From WLWS01 sp047638675 (lineage in GTDB: Bacteria > Pseudomonadota > Gammaproteobacteria > Eutrophobiales > Eutrophobiaceae), in the NCBI GenBank assembly GCA_047638675.1, contig JBLIML010000001.1:41288-105287 (forward strand): a stretch of 64,000 nt of DNA, written 5' to 3'. Of the stretch, positions 17,759 through 27,286 are shown piece by piece (position 1 is the stretch's first letter; each line of letters starts with the position of its first letter). The notes below the pieces were generated by a model. The model was not told the DNA's origin. It saw only the letters and a list, made by a program, of their open reading frames with translations, and did not search any database. The translations under genes and the position numbers were made by a program.

Positions 17759-19249
17759 ATGTTCAGAAAATTACCACTCAGTCTACTGTGTTTGATTGCA
17801 GGCGCATTTATGCCGCTGGCTTTTGCTCCGAGCAAGCTATTTTTTGTTGCCATTATTGGCGTTGCATTACTTTTACTTAGCTGGGTAAATAGTTCTCCTC
17901 AAAGCGCGTTTCGCCAGGGATATATGTTTGGTCTCGGTATGTTTGGTGTAGGCGTCTACTGGCTGCATATCAGTGTCAATATGTTTGGTGGTGTCAACTT
18001 CATAGGTTCGATTCTGGTAACCGCCTTACTGGTAGCCTATTTGTCCCTCTATCCGGCGCTTGTTGGCTATATTGGTAGACGCTGGTTTAGCCAAAACGAT
18101 GCCATTTATTTGTTGATCGCTGTACCTGCCTTATGGGTTCTTGCAGAATGGACAAGGGCCTGGTTTCTTACCGGCTTCCCCTGGTTGAATATCGGTTACA
18201 GCCAGACCGATTCTTTCTTGTCAGCGCTGGCACCTGTGTTTGGTGTTTATGGCGTTTCCTGGTTTGTTATTCTCATTGCGGCTTTGTTGGTATGTCTTAA
18301 TCGCTACAAACGCGAGCGGGCGCTAACCGTGCTCACCACGATTGCATTGCTTTCCCTAAGCAGCTGGTCGCTAACAAAGATAGAGTGGACGAATGCCAGT
18401 AAAGAGAATGTCTCAGTTGCCGTGGTGCAGGGAGGTATACCTCAAGAGCTGAAATGGCGTCCTGAATTGCGCGAGCAATCGCTTGAACTTTATATGTCCT
18501 TGTCAGCGCCTTATTGGGGGAATGATCTGATCATTTGGCCAGAAACGGCGATAACAGCTTATAGCTATATGCTTCCTGACTTCATCAACAAACTAACTAA
18601 ACTAACAACTAAACATCAGACGACTTTTCTCAGCGGGATTCCCAGTAAACAGATCGAGGCCGGAGACTATTATAATAGTGTAATGATGTTGTCTGAGGGA
18701 AAAGTTGACTGGTATCACAAACAACACCTCGTGCCCTTTGGTGAATACTTGCCGTTAAAACCCTTGCTGGGAGTAGTCCTCGATTTTCTGCAGATTCCGA
18801 TGTCAGACTTCAGCCCCGGGCAACAGGCTTTACCTTTGCTAATAACAACACATTTGTCTCTTGGAATGTCTATTTGTTATGAAGACACTTTCGGTGAAGA
18901 AGTAATCAAGGCGCTACCCGAGGCAAATGTGTTAGTAAATGTTAGTAATGACGCCTGGTTTGGCGATTCCCTCGCGCCACATCAACATCTACAAATGGCG
19001 CGTATGCGTGCACTGGAAAGTGGCCGCTACATGATACGGGCAACCAACACCGGGGTCAGCGCCATTATTAATGAGAAGGGCGAGATCGTAAAACAATCGC
19101 CACAATTTATAGCAACTGCATTAACAGCACAGATCAGCCTGTTTGAAGGCAGCACACCCTATGCCCTATGGGGTAATATTCCAGTAGTCTTAACGGCCTT
19201 GATATTGATGATTTTTTTGTGGCTCTCTCAAAAACGTTTCGCTAATTGA
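17759..19249 (+). CDS. lnt: Apolipoprotein N-acyltransferase
   Basis: Lnt acylates the N-terminal cysteine of lipoproteins in the inner membrane, the last step before Lol sorting. The N-terminal part has about seven transmembrane helices, followed by a periplasmic nitrilase domain with the Glu-Lys-Cys triad: Glu in WPETAI, Lys in WYHKQHLVPFGEYLP, Cys in SICYEDTF. A final transmembrane helix closes the protein at 496 residues. It ends four bases from the convergent antiporter gene. Separation from ybeX is unusual, since the two are normally adjacent. Confidence 0.96.
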   Translation: MFRKLPLSLLCLIAGAFMPLAFAPSKLFFVAIIGVALLLLSWVNSSPQSAFRQGYMFGLGMFGVGVYWLHISVNMFGGVNFIGSILVTALLVAYLSLYPALVGYIGRRWFSQNDAIYLLIAVPALWVLAEWTRAWFLTGFPWLNIGYSQTDSFLSALAPVFGVYGVSWFVILIAALLVCLNRYKRERALTVLTTIALLSLSSWSLTKIEWTNASKENVSVAVVQGGIPQELKWRPELREQSLELYMSLSAPYWGNDLIIWPETAITAYSYMLPDFINKLTKLTTKHQTTFLSGIPSKQIEAGDYYNSVMMLSEGKVDWYHKQHLVPFGEYLPLKPLLGVVLDFLQIPMSDFSPGQQALPLLITTHLSLGMSICYEDTFGEEVIKALPEANVLVNVSNDAWFGDSLAPHQHLQMARMRALESGRYMIRATNTGVSAIINEKGEIVKQSPQFIATALTAQISLFEGSTPYALWGNIPVVLTALILMIFLWLSQKRFAN

Positions 19250-19253
19250 ATCC

Positions 19254-21686
19254 TTAGCTGCTTCTTACGTCGTTTGCATCTTCAAGACGTGTTTTCAGTT
19301 CAGGGTCCTCATCTGCTAATGCCAGCACATCGCGGCGACTCAACCTGAGTAATGTTGTGGGTGCCAATGCCTCCACTGTAGCTGTCCTTACCTGATCGCC
19401 CAGCAAAGCCATTTCACCAAAGAAATCGCCATCTCTCAGTTCAGCTATCACGCTCGTTTCATCGGTCTCCCTGTAGACCTTCACCCGACCGTGACTAATA
19501 ATGTATAAAGCATCACCTCTGTCTCCTTCACCAATAATAATATCTTTACTAATAAAAGTGACAGCCTTCGCTTTGTCGGCAAGATGTTGCAATGTATCTT
19601 CTGAAAGACCATTCAGTAAGGGCACTGTCCCGATTAAATCTCCAGGTGTTAACTTTGGCGCGGGATTGGAAATCGCAGGCAAAGCGCTGATAGTGCTGTC
19701 TATTCGTTGTTCAATATTAGTCAGGGTTTTTGCCCCAATTTCTCCATGTTGACATGCGGCCTCGGTATAGTGTCTGGCGACAAGCATAGTCACCTTTGCA
19801 AACAATCTTGTTTCATAACGCAGGTAAAATTCAGGGAACTCCGTTGCCACGTGTTTTAATCGTTCACGCCGACGTTCGAGCCGCTGCTGATATACAAGGA
19901 CAACCTGCTGCTTTTGTTGCTCATCATGCTCGTCTTCCTTCTGCAACATCTCCAGCACCGCTGTAGCAATCATAACGCCTACCATGTCACGTTGCAGGCT
20001 TTGCGAGAAACGAAGATATTGATAACGTGCCAATATGCTCGCGGCCCAATTGTGCTCACGCAATCTTTTTATCAAAGTCGACTCCATCTGTTTGAACAAA
20101 TTTATTTTTACCCTGCTCTGTATTTCTGGTTGTTGCGACTGATAACCCAGGCGGAATTCACGATCACGTTGAAGAGTATTTTTTAAATCCAGGTAAATAT
20201 ATTGTTGTATCAAACCGATATCATAGAGATGTTTGAGTTCTTCCAGTTCGGTTCTCAAGGCCATGACATATAGATGCCGAACCTCCTGCTGAGGATCAGT
20301 TTCTTTTTCTTCCGTGGCAAAAACCTGTTTGGACTTTCTTTGTATCAGCTGTTGAGTGCTACGAGATATGAGCTGCGCTTTATAAAGACGCTGCAAAATA
20401 TTATCAGCCTGCTTTTCCGCATTGAGCAATCCGTGCTTTAATTCCGCCTTCTCATCTTCAGTCAGCCTATCAATACCGAGCCAATGCATTAGTGGTCTGA
20501 TGGTAGGTGCGTTAACTAATAACGAAAACAAGACAACCCCTAGCGTCATATCCAGCAGGAGATCGCGCGCTGCAATTTCTGCTGGAATGGAAAGCACGAT
20601 AGCAATCGCCAGACCGCCTTTCAAACCTCCCCACCACATGATGTGTCGTTCGCCAAGAGCGACATAAGGTAGTTTGAATAGCCTGGTGGTGGCTGGCACC
20701 ATGCTGTAAATGGTGGCCGCTCGAGCAATTAGCATCAGCAGTATTGCCACAAAAATCGCCTCTCTGCGTTCGAACAAGACTGAAATATTTACCGACAGCC
20801 CCACAAGCAAAAAGAGCAATGAATTACATACCAAAGCGATAACTTCCCATGTCTCCATCACCATGTTCATTGCAGATTGCTGCACGCGGCTAACACCAAA
20901 AATACTTAGACATATGGCTGCTGCCAATACCGCCATTACCCCGGAGACGTGCAAGACATGCTCAGCCACCGCAAAACTGGCATAAGCAAGGACAATGGAC
21001 ATGACCAGATAGGAATTCAATCCCGCCTTCAATCGATAGAGCATTTCGCTGAGCACAATACCGATAACAGAGCCAACCACCGCGCCACCTATAAACACCT
21101 TCAAAAAACTGGACGTCGCAAGGCCAATATCAGACCAGACAAAACTGCCTGTTATTACCAGACCCAGAATAATATTAAACACAACTATTGCGGTTGCATC
21201 GTTTAAAAGCGATTCACCCTCCACCAGCACGGTTAATCGTTGCGGTGCACCCAGTTCTTTAAACAAGGCAACAACAGCGACGGGATCCGTCGCAGAAATA
21301 AGCGCACCAAACAACAGGGCAATAAAGATATCCATGTCAATTAGCCACCAGAGCCCGAGGCCAATGATGGCCGTCGATATCAATAAGGCTGGTATCGCCA
21401 ATGTCAAAACCGGAGCTAGATCTTTTATCAGTTGTCTGGCATCAAGGTTAAAGGCAGATTCAAATATAAGGGCGGGAAGAAAAAGGAATAAAACCAGTTC
21501 GGGCGTCAACTGAAACGCCTGCAGCTGAGCCAGTTGTGGCCAGTTTCTGGCCATGCTACCGAGCAAAACACCAAGAATGACCAGAAAAACGGTGTAGGGA
21601 ATGGGAAGATTCTTGCAAATAGCTGCCGCGATCATGGCGACTGTCAATAGCCCCATTATGATCAAAATGATTTCAGATAGTGGCAT
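19254..21686 (-). CDS. CPA1-type Na+/H+ antiporter with C-terminal cyclic-nucleotide-binding domain
   Basis: An 810-residue protein in three parts. Residues 1-400 form a 12-13-helix cation/proton antiporter with the CPA1 ion-site motifs SATDPVAVVALF and GESLLNDATAIVVF. Residues 400-670 form a long charged helical cytosolic region like that of SOS1-type antiporters. From about 680 there is a cyclic-nucleotide-binding domain with DGDFFGEMALLG and VRTATVEAL; Glu758, Arg767 and Thr768 match the phosphate-binding cassette. Transport of sodium (or potassium) against protons is therefore likely to be gated by cAMP or cGMP. The window encodes a cyclase and two more such domains, see 32.9-39.9 kb. Confidence 0.9.
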   Translation of the reverse strand: MPLSEIILIIMGLLTVAMIAAAICKNLPIPYTVFLVILGVLLGSMARNWPQLAQLQAFQLTPELVLFLFLPALIFESAFNLDARQLIKDLAPVLTLAIPALLISTAIIGLGLWWLIDMDIFIALLFGALISATDPVAVVALFKELGAPQRLTVLVEGESLLNDATAIVVFNIILGLVITGSFVWSDIGLATSSFLKVFIGGAVVGSVIGIVLSEMLYRLKAGLNSYLVMSIVLAYASFAVAEHVLHVSGVMAVLAAAICLSIFGVSRVQQSAMNMVMETWEVIALVCNSLLFLLVGLSVNISVLFERREAIFVAILLMLIARAATIYSMVPATTRLFKLPYVALGERHIMWWGGLKGGLAIAIVLSIPAEIAARDLLLDMTLGVVLFSLLVNAPTIRPLMHWLGIDRLTEDEKAELKHGLLNAEKQADNILQRLYKAQLISRSTQQLIQRKSKQVFATEEKETDPQQEVRHLYVMALRTELEELKHLYDIGLIQQYIYLDLKNTLQRDREFRLGYQSQQPEIQSRVKINLFKQMESTLIKRLREHNWAASILARYQYLRFSQSLQRDMVGVMIATAVLEMLQKEDEHDEQQKQQVVLVYQQRLERRRERLKHVATEFPEFYLRYETRLFAKVTMLVARHYTEAACQHGEIGAKTLTNIEQRIDSTISALPAISNPAPKLTPGDLIGTVPLLNGLSEDTLQHLADKAKAVTFISKDIIIGEGDRGDALYIISHGRVKVYRETDETSVIAELRDGDFFGEMALLGDQVRTATVEALAPTTLLRLSRRDVLALADEDPELKTRLEDANDVRSS

Positions 21687-21747
21687 CAGATCCGCATATC
21701 AATATTGTGTTTATTCTCTTAAGTGTAGACCAGCAGTGCCTTTTCTT

Positions 21748-22656
21748 CTAAGTCTGTTTCCTGTTACTCATCCAGCTTAAAGCAATCACAACGACCAGCC
21801 CGACAACAAGAAGCGCAATCGATACAACAACCGTAGAGGATATTTCCGATGGAAGAACAGGCCTTGAGGCTATCAGTCGTGGTTTCTCTCTAACAATCTC
21901 ATAGATGCGATCCTGAAACGGCCAAATCACATAGAGTGATGCGATCAAAAGACCGCTAATAAATAATATTGTGCGACGATAATATTTGCTTAACAAATAT
22001 GAGAGAACACGACTAAATAGCAATAAGCCAGTGATCGCGCCCAAACCAAAAGGGATCAAGACTGAAAAATTGAAGTAGCCAATAGCATTAAATATATACG
22101 CATACTTGTTGAGTACTAGTAAGATGAATGAGCCGGAAATTCCTGGCAATATCATCGCGCAAATCGCCAGGGCCCCGGATAGAAAAACGAACCAGGCTGT
22201 TTCCGGTGTTTCAGTTGGCACCAGGTTGAAGACTAGTAAACCCAGAACAAGACCCGGCACTATCATTAGGTAATCTTTTGTTTGTAGTTCCTTCATCTCA
22301 GTAATCAACAGTATAATTGAGCCAACAATCAGACCGAAAAAAAGACCGTAAATTTGCTCGGGATAGCTGCGTAACAAATCTGGTAAATGAACAATCCTAG
22401 TAAAAAACAATAGTGCGCCCAGCACGCCAAGACCCAATGGAATAAGGAAACCAAAATGAGGTCGGGAAAGCGCTGACTTTACATCCAGCCGTAATAGAGC
22501 AAGCAAGCTCTCCTTGTCAAAAGACCTTATTGCCGCAATTAGCTCTGCGTAAATACCCAAAATAAACGCCATAGTACCACCACTGACACCAGGAACTACA
22601 TCGGCCGCGCCCATGCAAAAACCTTTGGCTACAAGTACTGCTTTCTTTTTCATCAT
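21748..22656 (-). CDS. DUF368 membrane protein, PopT-type polyprenyl-phosphate transporter
   Basis: A 302-residue membrane protein with the DUF368 signature near the start: GFCMGAADVVPGVSGGTMAF, with a second inverted-repeat block, MILPGISGSFILLVL, in the middle. The two PGxSG loops mark an internal duplication. Members of DUF368 (PopT) were recently shown to return undecaprenyl phosphate to the cytoplasmic face of the membrane for reuse in cell-wall and glycan synthesis. It lies 25 bases downstream of hemE on the same strand and may be read through from it. A double Met at the start leaves one codon of uncertainty. Confidence 0.88.
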   Translation of the reverse strand: MMKKKAVLVAKGFCMGAADVVPGVSGGTMAFILGIYAELIAAIRSFDKESLLALLRLDVKSALSRPHFGFLIPLGLGVLGALLFFTRIVHLPDLLRSYPEQIYGLFFGLIVGSIILLITEMKELQTKDYLMIVPGLVLGLLVFNLVPTETPETAWFVFLSGALAICAMILPGISGSFILLVLNKYAYIFNAIGYFNFSVLIPFGLGAITGLLLFSRVLSYLLSKYYRRTILFISGLLIASLYVIWPFQDRIYEIVREKPRLIASRPVLPSEISSTVVVSIALLVVGLVVVIALSWMSNRKQT

Positions 22657-22681
22657 TGTATCGATACAAGCATCAGCATCA

Positions 22682-23746
22682 CTAATGATAGGCTACGCTT
22701 TGTTCGTGCACAGCATCCACAAGCACGGCGACATTATCAGGATTTATCCCGGGATGGATACCATGACCAAGGTTAAAGACATGACCACTACCCGGACCGT
22801 AGGAATGCAATACCTTTGCTACCTCTCGACGAATCGCTTCGGGATTTGAATACAATACCGCCGTATCCAGGTTGCCTTGAATTGCAACTCGGTCGCCTAC
22901 CTGACGACGGGCGGCGCCAATATCCATGGTCCAGTCCAGACCGATAGCATCACTCCCTGCCCCGGCAATTTTGTCGAGCCAAAGACCTCCACCCTTGGTG
23001 AATAATATACAAGGCACTTTATTTCCATTCGCATCGTTATCCAGGCTCTCAATTATCTGTCGCATATAGTCGAGAGAGAAAGCCTCATAACTTGCCTCAG
23101 AGAGTGCGCCACCCCATGAATCGAAAATCATCACCACCTGCACGCCCGCAGCAATTTGCGCATTCAAATATTCAGTGATTGATCTTGCCAGAATCGCAAG
23201 CAAACTGTGCATACTCCCCGGGTCTTCATAAAGCATGCCTTTAGCAAGACTGAACTCCTTGCTGGATTCGCCTTCCACCATGTAGGTAGCGATAGTCCAG
23301 GGGCTCCCCGCAAAACCAATCAAAGGCACCGCTCCATCGAGCTCCTTACGAATAAGGCGTACCGCATCCATGACATAGCGCAAGTCGGTCTCAGGGTCAG
23401 GCACGCCAAGCTTTGCTATCTCCGATTTACTACGCACCGGCCGGGCAAAGCGCGGACCTTGATTCTCAATGATGCTCAGGCCAAGGCCCATGGCATCGGG
23501 GATGGTGAGAATATCGGAAAACAGGATCGCTGCATCAAGAGGAAAGCGTGCCAGAGGTTGTAAGGTCACTTCACAGGCAAGCTCCGGCGTTTTACACAAG
23601 GTAATAAAGTCACCGGCTTTCTCGCGTGTTGCTCGATATTCAGGCAGGTAACGGCCAGCTTGCCGCATGATCCAGACAGGCGTTTTGTCGACTGGTTGAC
23701 GCCGCAGTGCACGAATCAAGCGGTCATTTTTTAATTCAGAATTCAT
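22682..23746 (-). CDS. hemE: Uroporphyrinogen decarboxylase
   Basis: HemE removes four carboxyl groups from uroporphyrinogen III to give coproporphyrinogen III in haem synthesis. The first signature, PVWIMRQAGRYLPEYR, carries the substrate-binding arginines, the second is the GFAGSPWTIATYMVEG block, and catalytic Asp is in FSDIL. The 354 residues match the normal length. It is divergent from the Atm1-type exporter gene, 123 bases apart, and followed closely by the DUF368 gene. Confidence 0.97.
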   Translation of the reverse strand: MNSELKNDRLIRALRRQPVDKTPVWIMRQAGRYLPEYRATREKAGDFITLCKTPELACEVTLQPLARFPLDAAILFSDILTIPDAMGLGLSIIENQGPRFARPVRSKSEIAKLGVPDPETDLRYVMDAVRLIRKELDGAVPLIGFAGSPWTIATYMVEGESSKEFSLAKGMLYEDPGSMHSLLAILARSITEYLNAQIAAGVQVVMIFDSWGGALSEASYEAFSLDYMRQIIESLDNDANGNKVPCILFTKGGGLWLDKIAGAGSDAIGLDWTMDIGAARRQVGDRVAIQGNLDTAVLYSNPEAIRREVAKVLHSYGPGSGHVFNLGHGIHPGINPDNVAVLVDAVHEQSVAYH

Positions 23747-23869
23747 AAAGATAAGGAGTTGATTTAATTGAGGAAATTATACCTTATATCCCACTTTTAT
23801 TCACCCATCATCTTGAGAAGTCATTGCTTCTACGCCGAATAAACAGAAAAACCAAAAGGTGGTGCAAAT

Positions 23870-25705
23870 GTGTACACTACCGCCATGCGTGGACATGGCG
23901 ACAGCACATCTAACAGTGATTGGTCAGGAGACTGGACGGCGATAAAAAGTCTTGTGCCTTATTTTATGGAGTTTAAAGGCCGTGTATTCCTCGCGCTTTT
24001 CTTTTTACTTCTGGCCAAGATTGCCAATGTCATGATTCCCTTTGCGATGAAGCATATTGTCGACGCTCTCGATTCCAGCCAATCGCAAATTATCGCCGTA
24101 CCAATCTTGTTTCTGGTGATGTATGGCGTGTTACGTCTGGGAACAATATTGTTTGGCGAAATCCGCGATACCATATTTGGTCGGGTTACCGAACGCGCCA
24201 TGCATCGTATCGGTTTGAAACTATTCAAACACCTGCATGCACTGGATCTCGATTTTCATCTTTCGAGACGCACAGGCGGGATGGCACGGGATATCGAACG
24301 TGGCACCAATGGGATCAATTTTCTCATGCGTTTTATGCTTTTTAACATTATTCCCACCTTACTGGAAATTTCCTTAATCACTGCCATTCTTTTTCTTAAC
24401 TACAGTGCCTGGTACGCCGTGGTCATTGTCACAGCGGTGACAATTTATATTGCGTTTTCAGTCGTATTTACGGAAAAACGAACCAAAATCGTACGTCAAA
24501 TGAACGAAATGGATAACCAGACCAATACGCGCGCCATTGACAGTCTGCTTAATTTTGAAACCGTAAAATATTTTGGCAATGAGAATTATGAAGCTGAGCA
24601 ATACGATCAAAATCTAACGGGCTGGGAAAATGCCCGTGCGAAAAACAGGATATCCATGGCCACCTTGAACTCCGGCCAGGCTTTTGTTATCGCCACTTCC
24701 ATCACCATCATTATGACTCTGGCGGCTTATGATGTTAGTTCAGGGAAGATGACAATAGGTGATCTGGTACTGGTCAATGCTTACATGATGCAGTTATTTA
24801 TTCCTCTTAATTTCCTCGGCTTCGTTTATCGCGAAATTAAAAAGTCGTTGGCTGACATAGAACATTTGTTTTCACTATTGGCGAAGAAGACTAAAATTAA
24901 GGATAAGGTGGATGCCAATGAACTGGTGCTCAACGGAGGCGATGTCCACTTCGAGCATGTCAGCTTCGGCTACAAAGAAGACAGGCAAATCCTGCGAGAT
25001 GTTTCCTTTAGTATTCCGGCCGGGAAAAAAGTCGCTGTTGTCGGCCCAAGCGGCGCGGGGAAATCGACTATCGCCCGTCTGCTATTTCGTTTTTATGATG
25101 TGGATGAAGGCAAAATAACCGTAAACAACCAGGATGTCCGTGATTTAACTCAACATAGTTTGCGCGCGGCCATCGGCGTTGTACCGCAGGACACGGTTCT
25201 CTTTAATAATAATATTTATTACAACATTGCCTATGGTCGCCCTGATGCAAGCAGAGAAGACGTTGAACAAGCAACACGACTTGCCCACCTTGATCAGTTT
25301 ATCCAACAGCTTCCGCAAGGCTATGAAACCCTGGTCGGTGAACGCGGATTAAAAGTATCCGGTGGTGAAAAACAACGCATTGCTATTGCCAGAATGTTGC
25401 TCAAAAATCCAGGCATCATGGTGTTCGACGAAGCCACATCATCATTGGACTCCAGTTCCGAGCAAGCCATATTAGAAGCATTAAGCGAGGTAGCACAAAG
25501 CAACACGACGCTAGTCATTGCCCATCGACTATCTACGATTGTTGATGCAGACAACATCATCGTCCTCGACAAAGGTCGCGTGGTTGAACAAGGAACACAC
25601 GCCTCTCTGTTACAACAGAAGGGCATCTATGCAAGTCTATGGGAGATGCAACAACGAGAAGCACAACAACCGGATGAACTCTTGGCAATAGTTGGAAAGA
25701 CGTAG
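23870..25705 (+). CDS. Atm1-type ABC exporter
   Basis: A 611-residue half-transporter: six transmembrane helices in the first 330 residues, then an ATPase with Walker A GPSGAGKST, signature KVSGGEKQRIA and Walker B IMVFDEATSSLD. The blocks TNTRAIDSLLNFETVKYFGN and YEAEQYD are typical of Atm1/ABCB7-like exporters, which move glutathione-linked sulfur, iron-sulfur precursors or metal conjugates out of the cytosol. It should work as a homodimer. The GTG at 23870 is the longest start; an ATG five codons later is equally plausible. The divergent hemE neighbour fits a theme of iron and haem handling, though this is only suggestive. Confidence 0.9.
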   Translation: MYTTAMRGHGDSTSNSDWSGDWTAIKSLVPYFMEFKGRVFLALFFLLLAKIANVMIPFAMKHIVDALDSSQSQIIAVPILFLVMYGVLRLGTILFGEIRDTIFGRVTERAMHRIGLKLFKHLHALDLDFHLSRRTGGMARDIERGTNGINFLMRFMLFNIIPTLLEISLITAILFLNYSAWYAVVIVTAVTIYIAFSVVFTEKRTKIVRQMNEMDNQTNTRAIDSLLNFETVKYFGNENYEAEQYDQNLTGWENARAKNRISMATLNSGQAFVIATSITIIMTLAAYDVSSGKMTIGDLVLVNAYMMQLFIPLNFLGFVYREIKKSLADIEHLFSLLAKKTKIKDKVDANELVLNGGDVHFEHVSFGYKEDRQILRDVSFSIPAGKKVAVVGPSGAGKSTIARLLFRFYDVDEGKITVNNQDVRDLTQHSLRAAIGVVPQDTVLFNNNIYYNIAYGRPDASREDVEQATRLAHLDQFIQQLPQGYETLVGERGLKVSGGEKQRIAIARMLLKNPGIMVFDEATSSLDSSSEQAILEALSEVAQSNTTLVIAHRLSTIVDADNIIVLDKGRVVEQGTHASLLQQKGIYASLWEMQQREAQQPDELLAIVGKT

Positions 25706-25857
25706 ATACTCTGTAGGGCAAGCATATTCATATGCATTAATCCGCATTCGAACAGACAAACTTAACCAGCATTGCTCGCACCCGAAAAGTCGTTCTCCGT
25801 TTGAGTGTAGCCCTACCACCACGTAAAAGGTGCTTGTCAGAACTGCGTTCCTTTGCG

Positions 25858-26250
25858 TCATTCCACATAATCGATCAATATCGGATCGCCCGCTCGCAGC
25901 TTTCTGTTTAAACGCTTGCCTTTAATTTTATCCTTGTAATCCCTGGACAATATATAATAGGTCGTATAGTGCTCGCCCGGCATCACTCTATTTCTTACTA
26001 TTAAATCATTAAAATAATTCCCGGCATCAAGATCTTTGCCCGCCACAAGTATTGAATAACTTCGTTTACGACCTTCCGCCAGCGCTGGGGAGCCTGACTG
26101 ATTTGCATGAGGGTCATGCGCTTTTTCTGTTTGATTCGAATTAATCGTTTTTTGAACATGATCAACAAAATATACTGTCCCAATTCCAGCTATCGCCACA
26201 CCCAGAAAAAAACTGAGCACTATTGAAATGGTTAAAGTATTTATCTTCAC
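25858..26250 (-). CDS. Short membrane-anchored SAF-domain protein
   Basis: A 130-residue protein: one N-terminal transmembrane helix (ISIVLSFFLGVAIAGIGTVY), a polar linker, then a SAF-like domain over residues 66-130 (ILVAGKDLDAGNYFND through GKRLNRKLRAGDPILIDYVE). SAF domains occur in FlgA/CpaB pilus and P-ring assembly proteins and in sialic acid synthases. The domain would sit in the periplasm. By my hand alignment, 27 of 67 residues of this domain are identical to the end of the upstream neighbour, so the two are paralogues. No pilus or flagellar gene lies nearby and the role is unknown. Confidence 0.7.
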   Translation of the reverse strand: MKINTLTISIVLSFFLGVAIAGIGTVYFVDHVQKTINSNQTEKAHDPHANQSGSPALAEGRKRSYSILVAGKDLDAGNYFNDLIVRNRVMPGEHYTTYYILSRDYKDKIKGKRLNRKLRAGDPILIDYVE

Positions 26251-26342
26251 GGATTTGTCACATTAATTTTCGATTGAATGGCGATACAATGCTCAAATTT
26301 CTTTTACGATAGAGATTCCGATTTTCTTTTCAATATATAAAA

Positions 26343-27188
26343 TCAATCAACAAAATGACTTAATATCGCCTCGCCTTTTTGCAAGCTTCTGTTTAATTTT
26401 TTACCCCTTAGTGTGGTTTTGTAATCCTCGGCCAGAATATGATAAGACATTATATAATCATCAGGGGTTTTTCTGAGGGCAGCCGTAGTATCATTTATCA
26501 CATCGCCAGGGAAAAGATCCTTGCTCGCCACGACAATTCTGACAGTAGATTCAACCGCCTTTATTTCTTTAGATGCGACGGGTTCATTGCTTGCGCTATA
26601 GGGAACATAAGCATTTCTCACGACTATGGCGCCGATTGGCAGACCAATCGTAAAGCTTAGTATAATTGATAAAAACAGAGTGGATCTTTCACTGTTTTTA
26701 GCAAGAGGAACACCATTGGCATCCATCGTTGCAACATATTTTTTATTAGCGGGGAATTGCTTTACGATATTTTCTGCTGAAAGACACTTAACAACAATAA
26801 TAAATAAAACCAACTGCACGATAGATTTTCCTGTTGTACTAATACTGAACTCCCGGGCATCACTAAAGATTGACCATGGAATCCCTACAGCGAGTATCAA
26901 ACCAAGAATTATCAGGTTAATCCAGTAAAGACTCAGTAATATTTTCCGCGCGATTTCAATTCTAAACCATATGCCGCAACCAAGAACAAAAGAAACAAAT
27001 CCGGTAAACATAGAAAAAAAATAGACAGTGTCATCATCTCTGGTCGATATCATCCATATACTCGCGATTATTATTAGCAAACCCAGAGTCAGATTGAAGA
27101 TCAAAATAATATTCAGCACGATGGTCGAGGATACCCAACTTAACCTGGGCGCCGTAGACGGGGGAGTTTCGTTCAATTCACTAGCCAT
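26343..27188 (-). CDS. Polytopic membrane protein with C-terminal SAF domain
   Basis: The 281-residue product has four hydrophobic segments in the first 140 residues, a fifth at about 170-195 (LFLSIILSFTIGLPIGAIVV), and then a SAF-like domain to the end (VVASKDLFPGDVIND through RGKKLNRSLQKGEAILSHFV). The last helix plus SAF domain repeats the layout of the shorter protein downstream. The extra N-terminal helices are not recognised. The gene lies 98 bases after the PaaK-like gene and 92 before the short SAF gene, all on one strand. A periplasmic ligand- or peptidoglycan-binding role is possible but unproven. Confidence 0.7.
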   Translation of the reverse strand: MASELNETPPSTAPRLSWVSSTIVLNIILIFNLTLGLLIIIASIWMISTRDDDTVYFFSMFTGFVSFVLGCGIWFRIEIARKILLSLYWINLIILGLILAVGIPWSIFSDAREFSISTTGKSIVQLVLFIIVVKCLSAENIVKQFPANKKYVATMDANGVPLAKNSERSTLFLSIILSFTIGLPIGAIVVRNAYVPYSASNEPVASKEIKAVESTVRIVVASKDLFPGDVINDTTAALRKTPDDYIMSYHILAEDYKTTLRGKKLNRSLQKGEAILSHFVD

Positions 27189-27286
27189 ATAAACGTATCA
27201 TAAACTTATATCATGTCCGGGCAAGCACCTACTCTAATATTGAAAAGCGTGGTCGCCTTTTACTGTTTTCAGACGAAATATTTGTA